Notes under the pieces: model-generated
Databases searched by the model: none
Seen by the model: the letters and a program-made list of their open reading frames with translations, nothing else
Told to the model about the DNA's origin: nothing
Made by a program: the position numbers and the translations under genes
Shown: in pieces, positions 10,689 through 22,204 of the stretch
How positions within the stretch are numbered: position 1 is the stretch's first letter
Layout: each line of letters begins with the position of its first letter
Assembly: GCA_028673005.1 (NCBI GenBank)
Contig: CM054115.1
Location: 56,716,407 to 56,780,406 of the forward strand
Origin: Tanypteryx hageni
Taxonomy: Eukaryota; Arthropoda; Insecta; Odonata; Petaluridae
Direction: 5' to 3'
Length of the DNA stretch: 64,000 bases

Positions 10689-12615
10689 CAGTAAAACCTG
10701 CCTTAGGTTAGATGATTGGGACCAAATTCTGCTATAAGGTATTGGAGGTTATAAGCTAAGGTAGTTTATACTATAACTCAAGTGAATGTCTGTTGAAATT
10801 CATTGAGAAACTTGAAAACAAATCTTATAATCCATATTTATGGAGTAAGAGCAAGTTTCAAATTGGTCAAAAAAGAATATTGATTTAAAAGTAATAGTTA
10901 ATAAAATTCATTTTAAAACATGATTACATGTTACATTTAGCATTTTCCTTGAAACAACAATAGGAAATCAAATTTTGACAATGATAGGTTGGTCAAGGCA
11001 ATTATCGTTAAAATTGCAAGCTCTCTCCAAAATATATGATTTAAACATTTAGGAGCAGGAGGGTTAGGCACAAAAATACAGAATTATTCTATTATATATA
11101 GTAATATAATTATTTTTTAATAGTGTGTAGCTCATACAACATTCAAAATCACGTGGCAGGGCACACAAAAAAGTTCATCAGGGACTTCTGCTTTAGGGAG
11201 GAGGTTAAATTGACAGAGGCCTTAGTCTTGTTGGTCCTTAAAGCCATCATTAGCATCTGAGCTTCGCTTTTCTCCATATCTTGCTGAAGACACCATTCCT
11301 CAAGCAACTTAGAAGCCTCCAGTGCAGCTTTGGCAGAGACGGGGAGGAGATGCTGCCTCTGCAAGGTCCATTTTCTTTCTCCTCAAGAACCTCCATAGCA
11401 ATGTTCTAGTCCATGGGCATTGCCATAACCTCCCTCTCCTGGGGAGGATTAAGGATGAAATCCAGATCCATGGGCTTCCTGTAGCAGAGAGCTTAAATTT
11501 ACTCCTCGATCTCAGTGACATATTGCTCCAGCTCAGCTTCTGCTTCTCCCTCCCCAGCCTCATTACCTTTACTCTTGATCTTGCAGTGGAGGAAGCAGCT
11601 GCGGATGGTGCTGGGGGTGAGGTCATCATACCAAGCCTGCATTAGCAGGTTGATGACTTGGAGAATATTGAGTTTATTTGGTTCTGCAGTAGCTATACCT
11701 CAGCTCATCCAGCAGGTGCTGGTTGAAGTGTCACCTGTAGTGAGCCATGAGGGCTCTTATTATTCCAGCACTGCATGACTGAAGCTTAGAAGTGGTGTTG
11801 GACTGCAAGAAGACAAGCAGTGTGCTTGAGCTTGCCAGAATTCACTTTATGAGTCAGGCAATAGTCGATGAGGAGTACCTGGCAGCCTCTCATTTGATGG
11901 TCAAACCAATGCAGCCAATGGATACACATTGCACCAGTCATCCAAGCTTTGCCACTCGACATCCAAAATGTTTCTGGTGATGCCCTTGAAGCATCTGAGA
12001 TTCCAGTGCTTGCCAGTCACCCATAAAGGCAGCTTCTGTGATCCATCGCCATTGGCACAGACTGTTATTGTGAGTTTTTTTCTTGCTTCCGGCCTTTGAG
12101 AACCTTTTTGGTAAGCGAGTGCATCCTGAAAAAGAGACTGGTCTCATCCATGTTGCAGATGTCTGGCCAGTTGTACTGATCAAGGACTACCCTGAGCTGA
12201 GGGAGCTCCTCTTTAACCAGGTCCATATCAACACCTCCGCTTTCACCAAAGTGCTGGAAGGATTTGATCCTGTAGCACTGCTTGAATGTCTCAAGCCACC
12301 TGTTGGACCAGTTCTTGACCTCATACTTTGAGGCATCCTCATTACAATGAAGCAGCTTAATGAATGCTGCAGCTTTCTCCTTAAGAAGTTCTCCAGAGAT
12401 GTTCATGCACTCTTGATGCAAGGGGAACCACTCATAAAGAGCTTCCTCAACCTTAGGCCACTTCAGCCCTGTGGACTTAAATAGAGGATTTCCACCCTGG
12501 GTCACAAGGAGTGCGTTGCTGCATAAGAGTGTGTAGGAGACAGCGGCCTGAGTTGTTTTGATGCCATTTGTTACATCGAGCCAAGTGACAAGGGCCTTCT
12601 GTGAGATGCTGGGTT
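10689..12615 (-). mobile_element. Tigger/pogo-type DNA transposon, decayed and truncated
   Basis: The left terminus starts CAGTAAAACCTGCC, preceded by TA (10687-10688), the target typical of Tc1/mariner-Tigger elements. A transposase relic on the minus strand fills 11150-12505. The other terminus is missing: the 740-bp repeat array begins abruptly near 12616 and probably replaced it. Confidence 0.75.
11149..12505 (-). pseudogene. Tigger-like transposase pseudogene
   Basis: The 12505-12065 frame resembles the CENP-B-type DNA-binding and early DDE part of Tigger/jerky-like proteins, with KWPKVEEALYEWF and NRWLETFKQCYRI segments and a PDICNMDETSLFFRM motif carrying the first catalytic Asp. The frame then breaks. 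In the next frame (about 12090-11940) residues like CANGDGSQKLPLWVTGKHW and KGITRNILDVEW are seen, and acidic remnants continue to about 11150. At least two frameshifts make it non-functional. Tigger transposases normally bind TIRs and cut and paste at TA. Confidence 0.75.
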
Positions 12616-12999
12616 AATTTTTAACTGCCAAACAAATAAAAATATCAAAATTTCTATAAACTAAAACTTTCAGCTCTCTTGCTCTTGTAGTTTGGGCTGG
12701 ACATTAGTATTCTCCTATATATTATCATTATCTATCCTCCTCTGTAAGAGTCGTCGATATATAACATACTAGTAGAAGGTGCTTGCATACTGCAAGCATT
12801 TCATCTCACCTTGAAAAACATTAATTTTTCAGACAGATATTTCATCATCAGAAATATTTCTTTAATTCTAAAGGTTTGTCCTCTGGATGGGTTTTCGTTT
12901 TTTGGAACAATAATGGAGTAAAACAATCAATAATTTTGAAAATTTTAGGAATATTATACATTTCCCACATTGGGTTAATAATGCCATACATTTCTGCCA

Positions 13000-13600
13000 A
13001 ATTTCAAATTTATATGACAATTAGAAGTGAAATAACATTTATCTAATTGTTTAAATTAAAATAATTTTTAAGGGACGCAATAACGATTTCATGGATACAC
13101 TGAAATGTTAATTCGTTTTCATAGGCTAAACTATAAATAATTTAAAAATTTCAGCTCCCTAACATGCCGCGTAGTGTCTAAATAGTTACGAATTTGTTTA
13201 AACTTTAAGAATTTTTAACTACCAAACAAAATAAAATATCAAAATTTCTATAATCCCTGTTTCGTTTTTTACAAATTTTACCTCTATAAAAAATTTCAGC
13301 TCCGTAGCAAATTTGGAAATACATAAACCTTGAAATTTTGTTTAAACAATTGCGAATTTTTAGCGTTCGCATTATTGCACTTTTTCAAGATTTTCGTTTT
13401 TTCTAGTCGGTTTTGCACAAAATCCTAACTAAGAAAAAAATTTCGAATCTCCAGCAGATCTGGAAGTGCCTAAACATTAGTATCCTCCTGTTATATATAT
13501 CATTAAACTAGTAGTTGGTGCTTGCATACTGTAAGCATTTCATCTCACATTAAAAGAACATTCATTTTTCAGACAGAAATTTCAACATTACAAATAGTCT
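13000..13600 (+). repeat. Subrepeats of about 145 bp within one 740-bp unit
   Basis: The box AATTTC(A)...CTCC occurs at 13151, 13297 and 13438, with weaker relatives at 13003 and 13577. The box TTGTTTAAA recurs at 13044, 13193 and 13340 (spacing 149 and 147). GAATTTTTA and TTTCGTTTTTT boxes fall at matching offsets in several subrepeats. Each 740-bp unit therefore looks like about five diverged monomers, three clear and two weak, amplified together. Confidence 0.6.
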
Positions 13601-14439
13601 TTTAATTCTAAAGATTTCATTTCTGCAGCGTTTTTCGTTTTTCCCACATGTAAGAATAATAGTTTAAAACAATCCCCAAGTGTTGCAATTTTAAAAATTT
13701 TACACTTTCTTCATTATAAGGTTCTAATGCTACACATTTTAGCCAAATTTTAAAGTTGTAGCACTTCTAGAAATAAAATAATATTTTTCTAATTGTTTAA
13801 ATTTAAATAATTTTTAACGGCCGCCGCAATACATATATGGTAAAATTGAAATGTTTATTTGTGCAAATTTACTATACTGTAAATAATTTGAAAATTTCAG
13901 CTTCCTAGCTTATCCCATAGTACCTAAACAGCTATCTATTTGTTTAAACTTTAAGAATTTTTAACTGCCAAACAAATTAAAATATCAAAATTTGTATAAT
14001 CCCCATTTCGTTTTTTAAGAATTCTACTTATAAAAAAAATTTCAACTCCGTGGCACATTCGGAAATATATAAACCTTGAAATTTTTTTTAAACAATTGCG
14101 AATTTTTAGCGGCTGCATTGTTGCACTTTTTCAAGATTTTCGTTTTTTCTAGTCGGTTTTGCACAAAATCCTACCTAAGAAAAAAATTTCGAATCTCCAG
14201 CTTATCTGGAAGTGCCTAAATATTAGTATCCTCCTGTTATATATATCATTAAACTAGTAGTTGGTGCTTGCATACTGCAAGCATTTCATCTCACATTAAA
14301 AGAACATTCATTTTTCAGACAGAAATTTCAACATTACAAATAGTCTTTTAATTCTAAAGATTTCATTTCTGCAGCGATTTTCGTTTTTCCCACATGTAAG
14401 AATAATAGTTTAAAACAATCTCCAAATGTCGCAATTTTA

Positions 14440-14456
14440 AAAATTATTTACAGAGT
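14440..14456. repeat. Orientation-switch junction of the 740-bp array
   Basis: Forward-orientation sequence ending CGCAATTTTAAAAATT joins directly to reverse-orientation sequence starting ATTTACAGAGTTGCG. The latter is normally preceded in reverse units by GAAATTTTCAAATT. The junction is blunt or shares only a few A/T bases, forming a head-to-head palindrome with almost no spacer. Confidence 0.7.
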
Positions 14457-17400
14457 TGCGAATTTACACAAATAAACATTTCAATTTTACCATATATGAA
14501 TTATGGCGGCCGTTAAAAATTATTTAAATTTAAACAATTAGAAAAATATTATTTTACTTATAGAAGTGCAACAACTTTAAAATTTGGCTAAAATGTGTAG
14601 CATTAGAACCTTATAATGAAGAAAGTGTAAAATTTTTAAAATTTCGACATTTGGAGATTGTTTTAAACTATTATTCTTACATGTGGGAAAAACGAAAATC
14701 GCTGCAGAAATGAAATCTTTAGAATTAAAAGACTATTTGTAATGTTGAAATTTCTGTCTGAAAAATGAATGTTCTTTTAATGTGAGATGAAATGCTTACA
14801 GTATGCAAGCACCAACTACTAGTTTAATGATATATATAACAGGAGGATACTAATATTTAGGCACTTCCAGATCTGCTGGAGATTCGAAATTTTTTCTTAG
14901 TTAGGAATTTGTGCAAAACCGACTAGAAAAAACGAAAATCATGAAAAAGTGCAACAATGCGGGCGCTAAAAATTCGCAAATGTTTAAAAAAAATTTCAAG
15001 GTTTATATATTTCCGAATGTGCCACGGAGTTGAAAATTTTTTTATAAGTAGAATTCTTAAAAAAACGAAATAGGGATTATACAAATTTTGATATTTTAAT
15101 TTGTTTGGCAGTTATAAATTCTTAAATTTTAAACAAATAGATAGCTGTTTAGGTACTACGGGATGAGCTAGGAAGCTGAATTTTTCAAATTATTTACAGT
15201 ATAGTAAATTTGCACTAAAAAACTTTTCAATTTTACCATATATGAATTGCGGCAGCCGTTAAAAATTATTTAAATTTAAACAATTAGAAAAATATTATTT
15301 CACTTCTAGAAGTGCTACAATTTTAAAATCTGGCGGAAATGTGCAGCATTAGTACCCCATATTGGAGAAAGTGTAAAATTTTTAAAATTGCAACACTTGG
15401 GGATTTTTTAAAACTATTATTTTTACATGTGTAAAAAACGAAAATCGCTGCGGAGGTGAAATCTTTAGAAATAAAAACATATTTTTAATGATGAAATATC
15501 TGACTGAGAAATGAATGCTTTTTCAAGGTGAGATGATATGCTTGCAGAAAGCAAGCACCAACTACTAGTATAATGATATATAACATATAGGAGGATACTA
15601 ATGTTTAGGCACTTCCAGATGAGCTGGAGATTCAAAGCTTTTTTCTTAGGTAGGATTTTGTGCAAAACCGACTAAAAAAATCGAAAATCTTGAAAAAGTT
15701 CAACAATGCGGCCGCTAAAAATTCGCAATTGTTTAAACAAATTTTCATGGTTTATGTATTTCCGCATGTGCTACGGAGTTGAAATTTTTTTATAAGTAGA
15801 ATTCATAAAAAAACGAAATCGGGATTATACAAATTTTGATATTTTAATTTGTTTGGCAGTTAAAAATTCTTAAAGTTTAAACAAATGGATAACTTTTTAG
15901 GTACTACGGGATGAGCTAGGAAGCTGAAATTTTCAAATTATTTACAGAGTTGCGAATTTACACAAATAAACATTTCAATTTTACCATATATGAATTGCGG
16001 CGGCCGTTAAAAATTATTTAAATTTAAACAATTAGAAAAATATTATTTTACTTTACAACTTTAAAATTTTGCTAAATTGTGTAGGATTAGTACCCCACAA
16101 TGGAGAAAGTGTAAAAAAATTTAAATTGCAACATTTGGGGATTGTTTAAAACTATTATTTTTACATTTGTGGAAAACGGAAATCGCTGCGGAGGTGAAAT
16201 CTGCAGAATTAAAAGAACATTTGTAATGATGAAATGTCTGTCTGAAAAATGAATGTTTTTTTCAAGGTGATATGAAATGCTTGCAGTATGCAAGCACCAT
16301 CTACTAGTATGTTATATCCTCCTCTGTAAGAGTCGTCGATATATAATGATAACAGGATGATACTAATGTTTAGGCACTTCCAGATGAGCTGCAGATTCGA
16401 AATTTTTTCCTTAGGTAGCATTTTGTGCAAAACCGGCAAGAAAAAAATCTTGAAAAAGTGCAACAATGCGGCCGCTACAAATTCGCAATTGTTTAAACAA
16501 AATTTCATGGTTTATGTATTTCTGCATGTGCTACGGAGTTGAAATTTTTTTGTAAGTAGAATTCTTAAAAAAACGAAATAGGGATTATACAAATTTTGAT
16601 ATTTTAATTTGTTTGGCAGTTAAAAATTCTTAAAGTTTAAACAAATGGATAACTGTTTAGGTACTACGGGATGAGCTAGGAAGCTGAAATTTTCAAATTA
16701 TTTACAGAGTTGCGAATTTACACAAATAAACATTTCAATTTTACCATATATGAATTGCGGCGGCCGTTAAAAATTATTTAAAATTAAACAATTAGAAAAA
16801 TATTATTTTACTTACAACTTTAAAATTTGGCTAAAATGTGTAGCATTAGTACCCCATAATGGAGAAAGTGTAAAATTTTTAAAATTGCAACATTTGGGGA
16901 TTGTTTTAAACTATTATTTTTACGTGGGAAAAACGAAAATCGCTGCGGAGGTGAAATCATTAGAAATAAAAACATATTTTTAATGATGAAATATCTGTCT
17001 GAGAAATGAATGCTTTTTCAAGGTGAGATGATATGCTTGCAGAATGCAAGCACCAACTACTAGTATGTTATATCCTCCTCCTCTGTAAGGAACGTCTATA
17101 TAGAATGATAAAATATATATAGGAGGATACAAATGTTTAGGCAATTCAAGATGAGCTGGAGATTCGAATTTTCTTACGTAGTATTTTGTACCAAACCGAC
17201 TAGAAAAAACGAAAATCTTGAAAAAGTGCAGCAATGCGGCCGCTAAAAATTCGCAATGATGTAAACAAATTTTCAAGGTTTATGTACTTCCGAATGTTCT
17301 ACGGAGCTGAAATTTTTTTTGTAGATTGGATTTGTAAAAAAACGAAATAGGGATTATACAAATTTTGATATTTTGATTTGTTTTGATGTTAAAAATTCTT

Positions 17401-17887
17401 AAAGTTTAAACAAATAGATAACGGTTTGGGTACTACGGGATGAGTTATGAAGCTGGAATTTTCAAGTTATTTACAGAGTAGTGCGGTTGCACAAATAAAC
17501 ATTTGAATTTCTCTATAAATAGATTGCGCAGGCCGTTAAAATATTTCAAATTTAAACAATTAGAAAAATATTATTTCAATTCTAGAAGTGCTACAACTTT
17601 TAATTTTGGCAGAAATGTGTATAATTAGTACCACATAATGGCGAAAGGATAAAATTCTTAAAATTGCAAAGTTTGGGGATTGTTTTAATCTATTATTTTT
17701 ACATAAGGGAAAAACGAAAATCGCTACGGAGGTGAAATATTTAGAATTAAAAAGTTAATTATAATGATGAAATATCTGTCTGAAAATGAATATTTTTTCA
17801 AGGTGATATGATATGCTTGCAGAATGCAAGCACCAACTACTAGTATGTTATATCCTCCTCCTCCTCTGTAAGAAACGTCTATATATA

Positions 17888-17888
17888 A

Positions 17889-17971
<83 letters not shown>
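17888..17971. repeat. (TA)n microsatellite
   Basis: More than 80 bases of uninterrupted TA repeat lie at the end of the 740-bp array, abutting the Penelope-like foldback. Frames across it encode Tyr-Ile strings and are not genes. A second (TA)n run lies at 18221-18248. Confidence 0.95.
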
Positions 17972-17972
<1 letters not shown>

Positions 17973-17974
<2 letters not shown>

Positions 17975-18185
17975 GGATGTCAACAAGGTGTTGGGATGAG
18001 GATGAGTTCTCTCTCTGTAGCTGAAGAAGGAGTAGTTCCGAAAGCTTTACGTTTGTGATGTTTCTGTGTTTTTGTGTTATTTTACGTGTGTCGCTTCGAC
18101 ATCCCCGGGGCCTCGCCAACCTGAAGTCGTCTGATTGGTGAGTGCTCACTGGGTTTCCTCATCCCAACACCTTGTTGACATCCAT
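17973..18185 (+). mobile_element. 213-bp element with perfect 30-bp terminal inverted repeats, Penelope-like
   Basis: The ends (17973-18002 and 18156-18185) are perfect reverse complements over 30 bases, beginning ATGGATGTCAACAAGGTG. The interior contains a CTGAAGA...GAAAGCTT motif resembling a hammerhead core. (TA)n runs lie next to one end and within about 35 bases of the other; Penelope-like elements with GIY-YIG endonucleases often insert in AT-rich or TA repeats. A plain MITE is the alternative. Confidence 0.6.
18015..18056 (+). ncRNA. Hammerhead-like motif, weak
   Basis: CUGAAGA (18021-18027) fits the CUGANGA core. It is followed by a short stem II (GGA/UCC with a 5-nt loop) and GAAA, then GCUU, which could give a zero-loop stem III. 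Stem I pairing is not evident, so this may be a decayed or non-functional motif. Confidence 0.3.
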
Positions 18186-18218
18186 ATATCTATTTTACCT
18201 TTCCTTTTCCGTAAGTTG

Positions 18219-18252
<34 letters not shown>

Positions 18253-18307
18253 AAGTTTGTGCAATTAATATTGCACCATTTATTTGTACATATAAAGTTC
18301 TTTTAAA

Positions 18308-18473
18308 TAGGGTTGCCAGGTGGCTTCTCCAAAAATACTGGACAGAGTCATCGAAGGAGCGAATTGTTCGATAAAATATATACACTATATGTCTGGTATT
18401 ACCTTTTATTTTTTCCCAGACAGACTGCCTAAATACTGGAGTCTGGTTCAAAACAGGATATCTGGTAACCCTA
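18308..18473. mobile_element. 166-bp hAT-type MITE
   Basis: The termini are TAGGGTTGCCAGGT and ATCTGGTAACCCTA, imperfect inverted repeats of the CAGGGTTGCCAG class common to hAT MITEs. The flanks CTTTTAAA and CTTTTTAT agree at 6 of 8 positions, a plausible decayed 8-bp target duplication. Confidence 0.65.
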
Positions 18474-18665
18474 CTTTTTATTCGAGTTAAATAAACGACT
18501 AAATCCTAAATCATATATTTACAAAGGGAGCAAAATCAAGAACAAACAATATAAATAGCAATCAAAAATGAATGTAGACTAAAACGGTAGGAGAAGAAAA
18601 GAATGATTAAATCAATTGTATTCCAGTAACTAAAAGCACCTGGCTATGCTTCCATCGATTCTTAA

Positions 18666-19592
18666 CCCTCGAGTGGCAGCGCTGGTGCATTTATGCTACC
18701 ACAAATACATATTTTCTCTCAGCTAATATAAGAAGAGGCTCTGTAAAAAATCCTTCTAGGTATTCTTCAAACAGACCATAGTAAACAAGTTAGTAGTCTG
18801 TCTGTCATCATTACAAGTAATTAATCTCTCTGTTTTCAGTTTCAGTGTAAGAAGTCATATTTGGTTCAAAATTTCTCCGGCACTGCCACTCATGCAAGAA
18901 AATTTTACTTACGTTTTACTACACTTGCGGCTATTTGTGCTCACAGAAAGTTTTTGCATGTGTTATATTGCATGTAATACACTTTTAAATGATTTGAAAT
19001 CCATTTGTAGATCTGGGAGGAATCGAGTAATTACAAAATCGAAAGGCCATGAAATACATAGTTTCAAAACTGTTCTGGCCCTACCAGCCATGCAGGTAAA
19101 TTTTATTTAAAATGTTTGTATTATTTTGGCTAGTGGCTAGTTTTTATGACATCATTATGAGCTCTGTGTTCAGTTTGAATGACCTAAGTCATATTTGGTT
19201 CAAAATTGCTCTGGCAACAATCATGTAAGTAAATTTTAGTTACGTTTTATTACGCTTGTGGCTATTTGTGCATACAAAAAGTTTTTGCTTGTGTTATATT
19301 GTAAGTAGTACACTTTTACATGTTTAAATTTCATTGTGCAGTATAAATAAAATCGCTTTACAGGATTAGTTATTTTGGTTGAAAAGTGTTTTTTAACCTC
19401 TACAAATATATTTACGGATTTTGTGAGATATAGCTAGAAAGAGTTTTCAATAGTGACTTAAGGGGAGGAAAATTTATTTGTGACTTAATATGGATGGTCT
19501 GCTTTTATACATCAACATATTCACATTAAATTTGGTTGATAGCAGTTTTGCTCTGCGCTGCCGTTAGAATATTTGGTGCTGCCGCTTGAGGG
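18666..19592. mobile_element. piggyBac-type MITE (927 bp) with internal direct repeat
   Basis: The left end is CCCTCGAGTGGCAGC preceded by TTAA (18662-18665). The right end GCTGCCGCTTGAGGG is its inverted repeat (13 of 15) and is followed by TAAA, a likely decayed TTAA. Inside, a block starting TCATATTTGGTTCAAAAT occurs near 18857 and again near 19193, a direct duplication of about 130 bp with 336-bp spacing. No transposase. Confidence 0.65.
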
Positions 19593-19599
19593 TAAACAA

Positions 19600-20900
19600 T
19601 AGCATTAATTTGTTTACCCACTTCTCCTTCCTCATCATTAGAATGACAATGTATAACCTCCTTCCATTATTTCATTTTCTTTTACCTTTTTTATTCTCAC
19701 TACATGCGGGTAGGTGAGGGATGAGTAAATGTTTACGCTCTTTGCACTCTATCTGATTAAATTTATGACTAAAAATAGATTTAAAGTTAACGCGAAGGAA
19801 AGATGTAGTATCTCTCTTTTTTATGAGAAAAATAAGTGTGAAAATATATTGTGTGTATACAAAAGTGCCGTGAAATCAAAACATTGGCTCTTCATGGCGT
19901 CGCTCAATATCTGGCACCATAGGCGGTTGCCTGTTTTGCTACCCTGATCTGCTGGCCCTGCACTCACCACATTCTGGGAGAGGGAGGTGTGCTCAACCAC
20001 AAAAACACAAAACCAAATATTTCTAAATTGAATGGTGAGAAAAGCAAAACAAACTGGTATTTATAGTACCTAATATCTTTTTTAGTGTTTTTTAAAAATC
20101 GCTTATGTTTTTGCTATGTCTGTCCTACTGTGCGCAAAATTTTTAAGCAATGAGAAGAACTAAGAAGCTAAGATTTTCAAGATAGTTTTGGGTGGTGACA
20201 GACATGAGGACACCGCTACACAGCAGTTGCATCATTCTGTCTCTCTCACCTCTTCGTCTTCATTCCCTTATACACTGAGAGCATAAAAATCATTATTTTA
20301 TCACTTCTTCAAAAGCTTTACATGAGGCTCTTTCATTGGCATCTCCTTATTTGATTTTTTGAGTAGATTCAGTCTATATGTGAGTTCAAATTCGGAATTG
20401 ATTTGTTTTGCTTGCGAGATTAAACAAGTTTATACAAATGTATTTTCTAATGGAATTAGTAATTTTTATTCATGAATAATCATAATTTGAATAAATCCTT
20501 GTTTTTAGGCATGAAATTTTGTGATGCAGAACTCAGAAAAAAACCGAGCCTACATGAATAGAAACACATTGAACTAGCTTTCCGCTTATAGGGGCCAATA
20601 AAAAGGAATTGTTGGGTCGGTTTATTGCAGGATATTCCCAAAAATCCTTTCCATAGAAATTCTTGTACTCCTTGGTCATATGGTCAGGAAAAGTAATGCT
20701 ACATATGTTTTCGTTCATAGATATTCCTGTGCTAGCTATCGTTTGGGGCTAGGCAGGCAATTCCAAGTCCACAGAAATGCATTGCTTGTCACAGCAGATA
20801 GTCATCCTCAAACCACTGAATTGTGTGGCAGCAGTGACAACGAGTTTTCCTTTGGCGAAATTTCATTCTCTTGAAAGGCAGTATTTTATTGTTTATTTAC
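19600..20900. other. Unassigned region
   Basis: No gene recognised. The minus-strand frame at 20533-20718 and the plus-strand frame at 20680-20874 have no family signature. Confidence 0.35.
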
Positions 20901-21104
20901 TTTGCTTGTAAGTGTTTGCGATGATATTTTATTATGTTGTAGCTTCTTTATCTAATCCGCAACCGGCAGTTCGTCAAGCTGGATGGCTGCACTCGTAAGA
21001 CACTTGAAGCAGGAGGGTTAGAGTGCACTTTCTGCCCATACTGCCCTGCAAGAAACACCTCTTTCCCCCATTGTTAGTTTGGGGTGTTTAGAGGTCAAAG
21101 AAAA

Positions 21105-21258
21105 TAATCACTGGCCAGCTAAGGGAAAAACACTGCATTGCCACGTGTGTTCATTATTAGGAAAAGACTTTCGCACGAATTTCCAGTGCAGAAAATGTGA
21201 CGTGGAACTCTGCATAATATCCTGCACCGAGAAATACCACACAAAAGTGTCCTTTTAA
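21105..21258 (+). pseudogene. piggyBac transposase, C-terminal cysteine-rich domain
   Basis: The open frame from about 21105 to a TAA at 21256-21258 reads like the C-terminal Cys-rich (zinc-binding) domain of piggyBac/PGBD4-like transposases. Pairs of cysteines (CHVC, then CRKC, then LCIISC) are followed by TEKYHTK. In this family the domain sits at the extreme C-terminus and helps DNA binding. The body of the transposase upstream is not recognisable, so this is a fragment. Confidence 0.75.
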
Positions 21259-21509
21259 GATTGTGCATGTAAAAAAATTCCTATATTATTAAAATACATA
21301 TCTTTCTTGTTATATTTTAAAACTTACATTTATGAAATTAAATTCTGGCTATAGCGAAAATATTTGGCTACAATATGTTTTTATTTGAACGAATTCTGAC
21401 AATTAGTTCATAAGTTATGAGCATTTGTTTGCAGGTATACATTTTTGATTTAAATACCCCAAATTAAATCAGGCCGTGAGTGCCCACAGCAGGGATTTAA
21501 ATCTCTACT

Positions 21510-22062
21510 ATAAAGGTTAATTTAGTCCATTCTTTTATAAAGTTGAAGGGAATACCAGTCACATTTTTTAGATCAGTCTGCAGTTGAACTTTCATATCAT
21601 GTGAAATGGTAGTCACTCTTCTAGTAATTGTGTCGTTTGAATGTTGCAAATTTTTTTTGCTGACATTATTTCTTCTTTATTTGAAAATCCATTAAAAAGT
21701 TGCTCACCACCAGCAATGAATGCTTCCTTAATAAGCTGGCCAACTCCAGGTGGCTTTTTCTTTAATGCTAATAAATGAGCAATTTTAAAAGAAGCTGTTT
21801 TGTTTTTAAACTTAACAACAGGCTTTGTAAATATAGATTGCTCCTCCGATAATTTAGATTTCAAATCACTAACTTTCCTTTAACCCAGTGAAAATTCATA
21901 TCATTTGATGAATGACGACCCTTGAAATGTATTTCAATATTGTGTCTCTTTGGCATTGCCTCGCTATTAGAGCAACAGGTATCTGAAATGCCTCAATGGG
22001 CACCTACAAATATCTCAGAGGGTACCAGGGTGCCCCTGGACACCACGTTGAGAACCTCTGCT
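21510..22062 (-). pseudogene. hAT transposon fragment with N-terminal transposase remnant
   Basis: The minus-strand frame 21864-21613 (83 residues) contains SFKIAHLLALKKKPPGVGQ and IKEAFIAGGEQLFNG segments. These resemble the region after the zinc finger in SCAND3/ZBED5-like hAT transposases (ALxIAxxKKPxxxGExLI). The + strand sequence ending at 22062 (GTTGAGAACCTCTG) is a hAT-like terminus (CAGAGGTTCTCAAC on the minus strand). The catalytic core is absent. Confidence 0.6.
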
Positions 22063-22204
22063 GTAGGAGTTTCTCATAAAACGGTGGAGTTGCCATATTT
22101 TCTAAACAAGTTTGTGAATTTCATATGCCTTCTAATACTGAAAAATGCTATGAAAAAGCAGCCACGAAATGATCAATTGGTAAAAACTATATTTTCCTGT
22201 TAGC

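Larger units (their letters stand above)
12616..17885. repeat. Array of ~740-bp noncoding units, inverted at about 14448
   Basis: A hairpin (GCTTGCATACTGCAAGC or variants) marks each unit. Hairpins lie at 12781, 13520 and 14266 in forward orientation (spacings 739 and 746) and at 14794, 15540, 16279, 17035 and 17815 in reverse orientation (spacings 746, 739, 756, 780). Units are separated by TATCCTCCTCTGTAAG...TATATAATGATA linkers in some places. Open frames inside units are short and not shared between units, so the family appears noncoding. Within a unit, at least three subrepeats of about 145 bp are recognisable. Other copies are at 29762-31605 and 61195-61692. It could be satellite DNA or a tandemly organised non-autonomous element; I found no named family. 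Confidence 0.85.

Noticed and set aside
11309..11980. Several overlapping ORFs on both strands
   Set aside because: They are out-of-frame shadows and remnants of the decayed Tigger transposase.
12616..17885. CRISPR-like regular repeats
   Set aside because: The units are ~740 bp with no short repeat/spacer pattern, in a eukaryotic context.
17724..18451. Open frames with long Tyr-Ile runs
   Set aside because: Artefacts of the (TA)n microsatellites.
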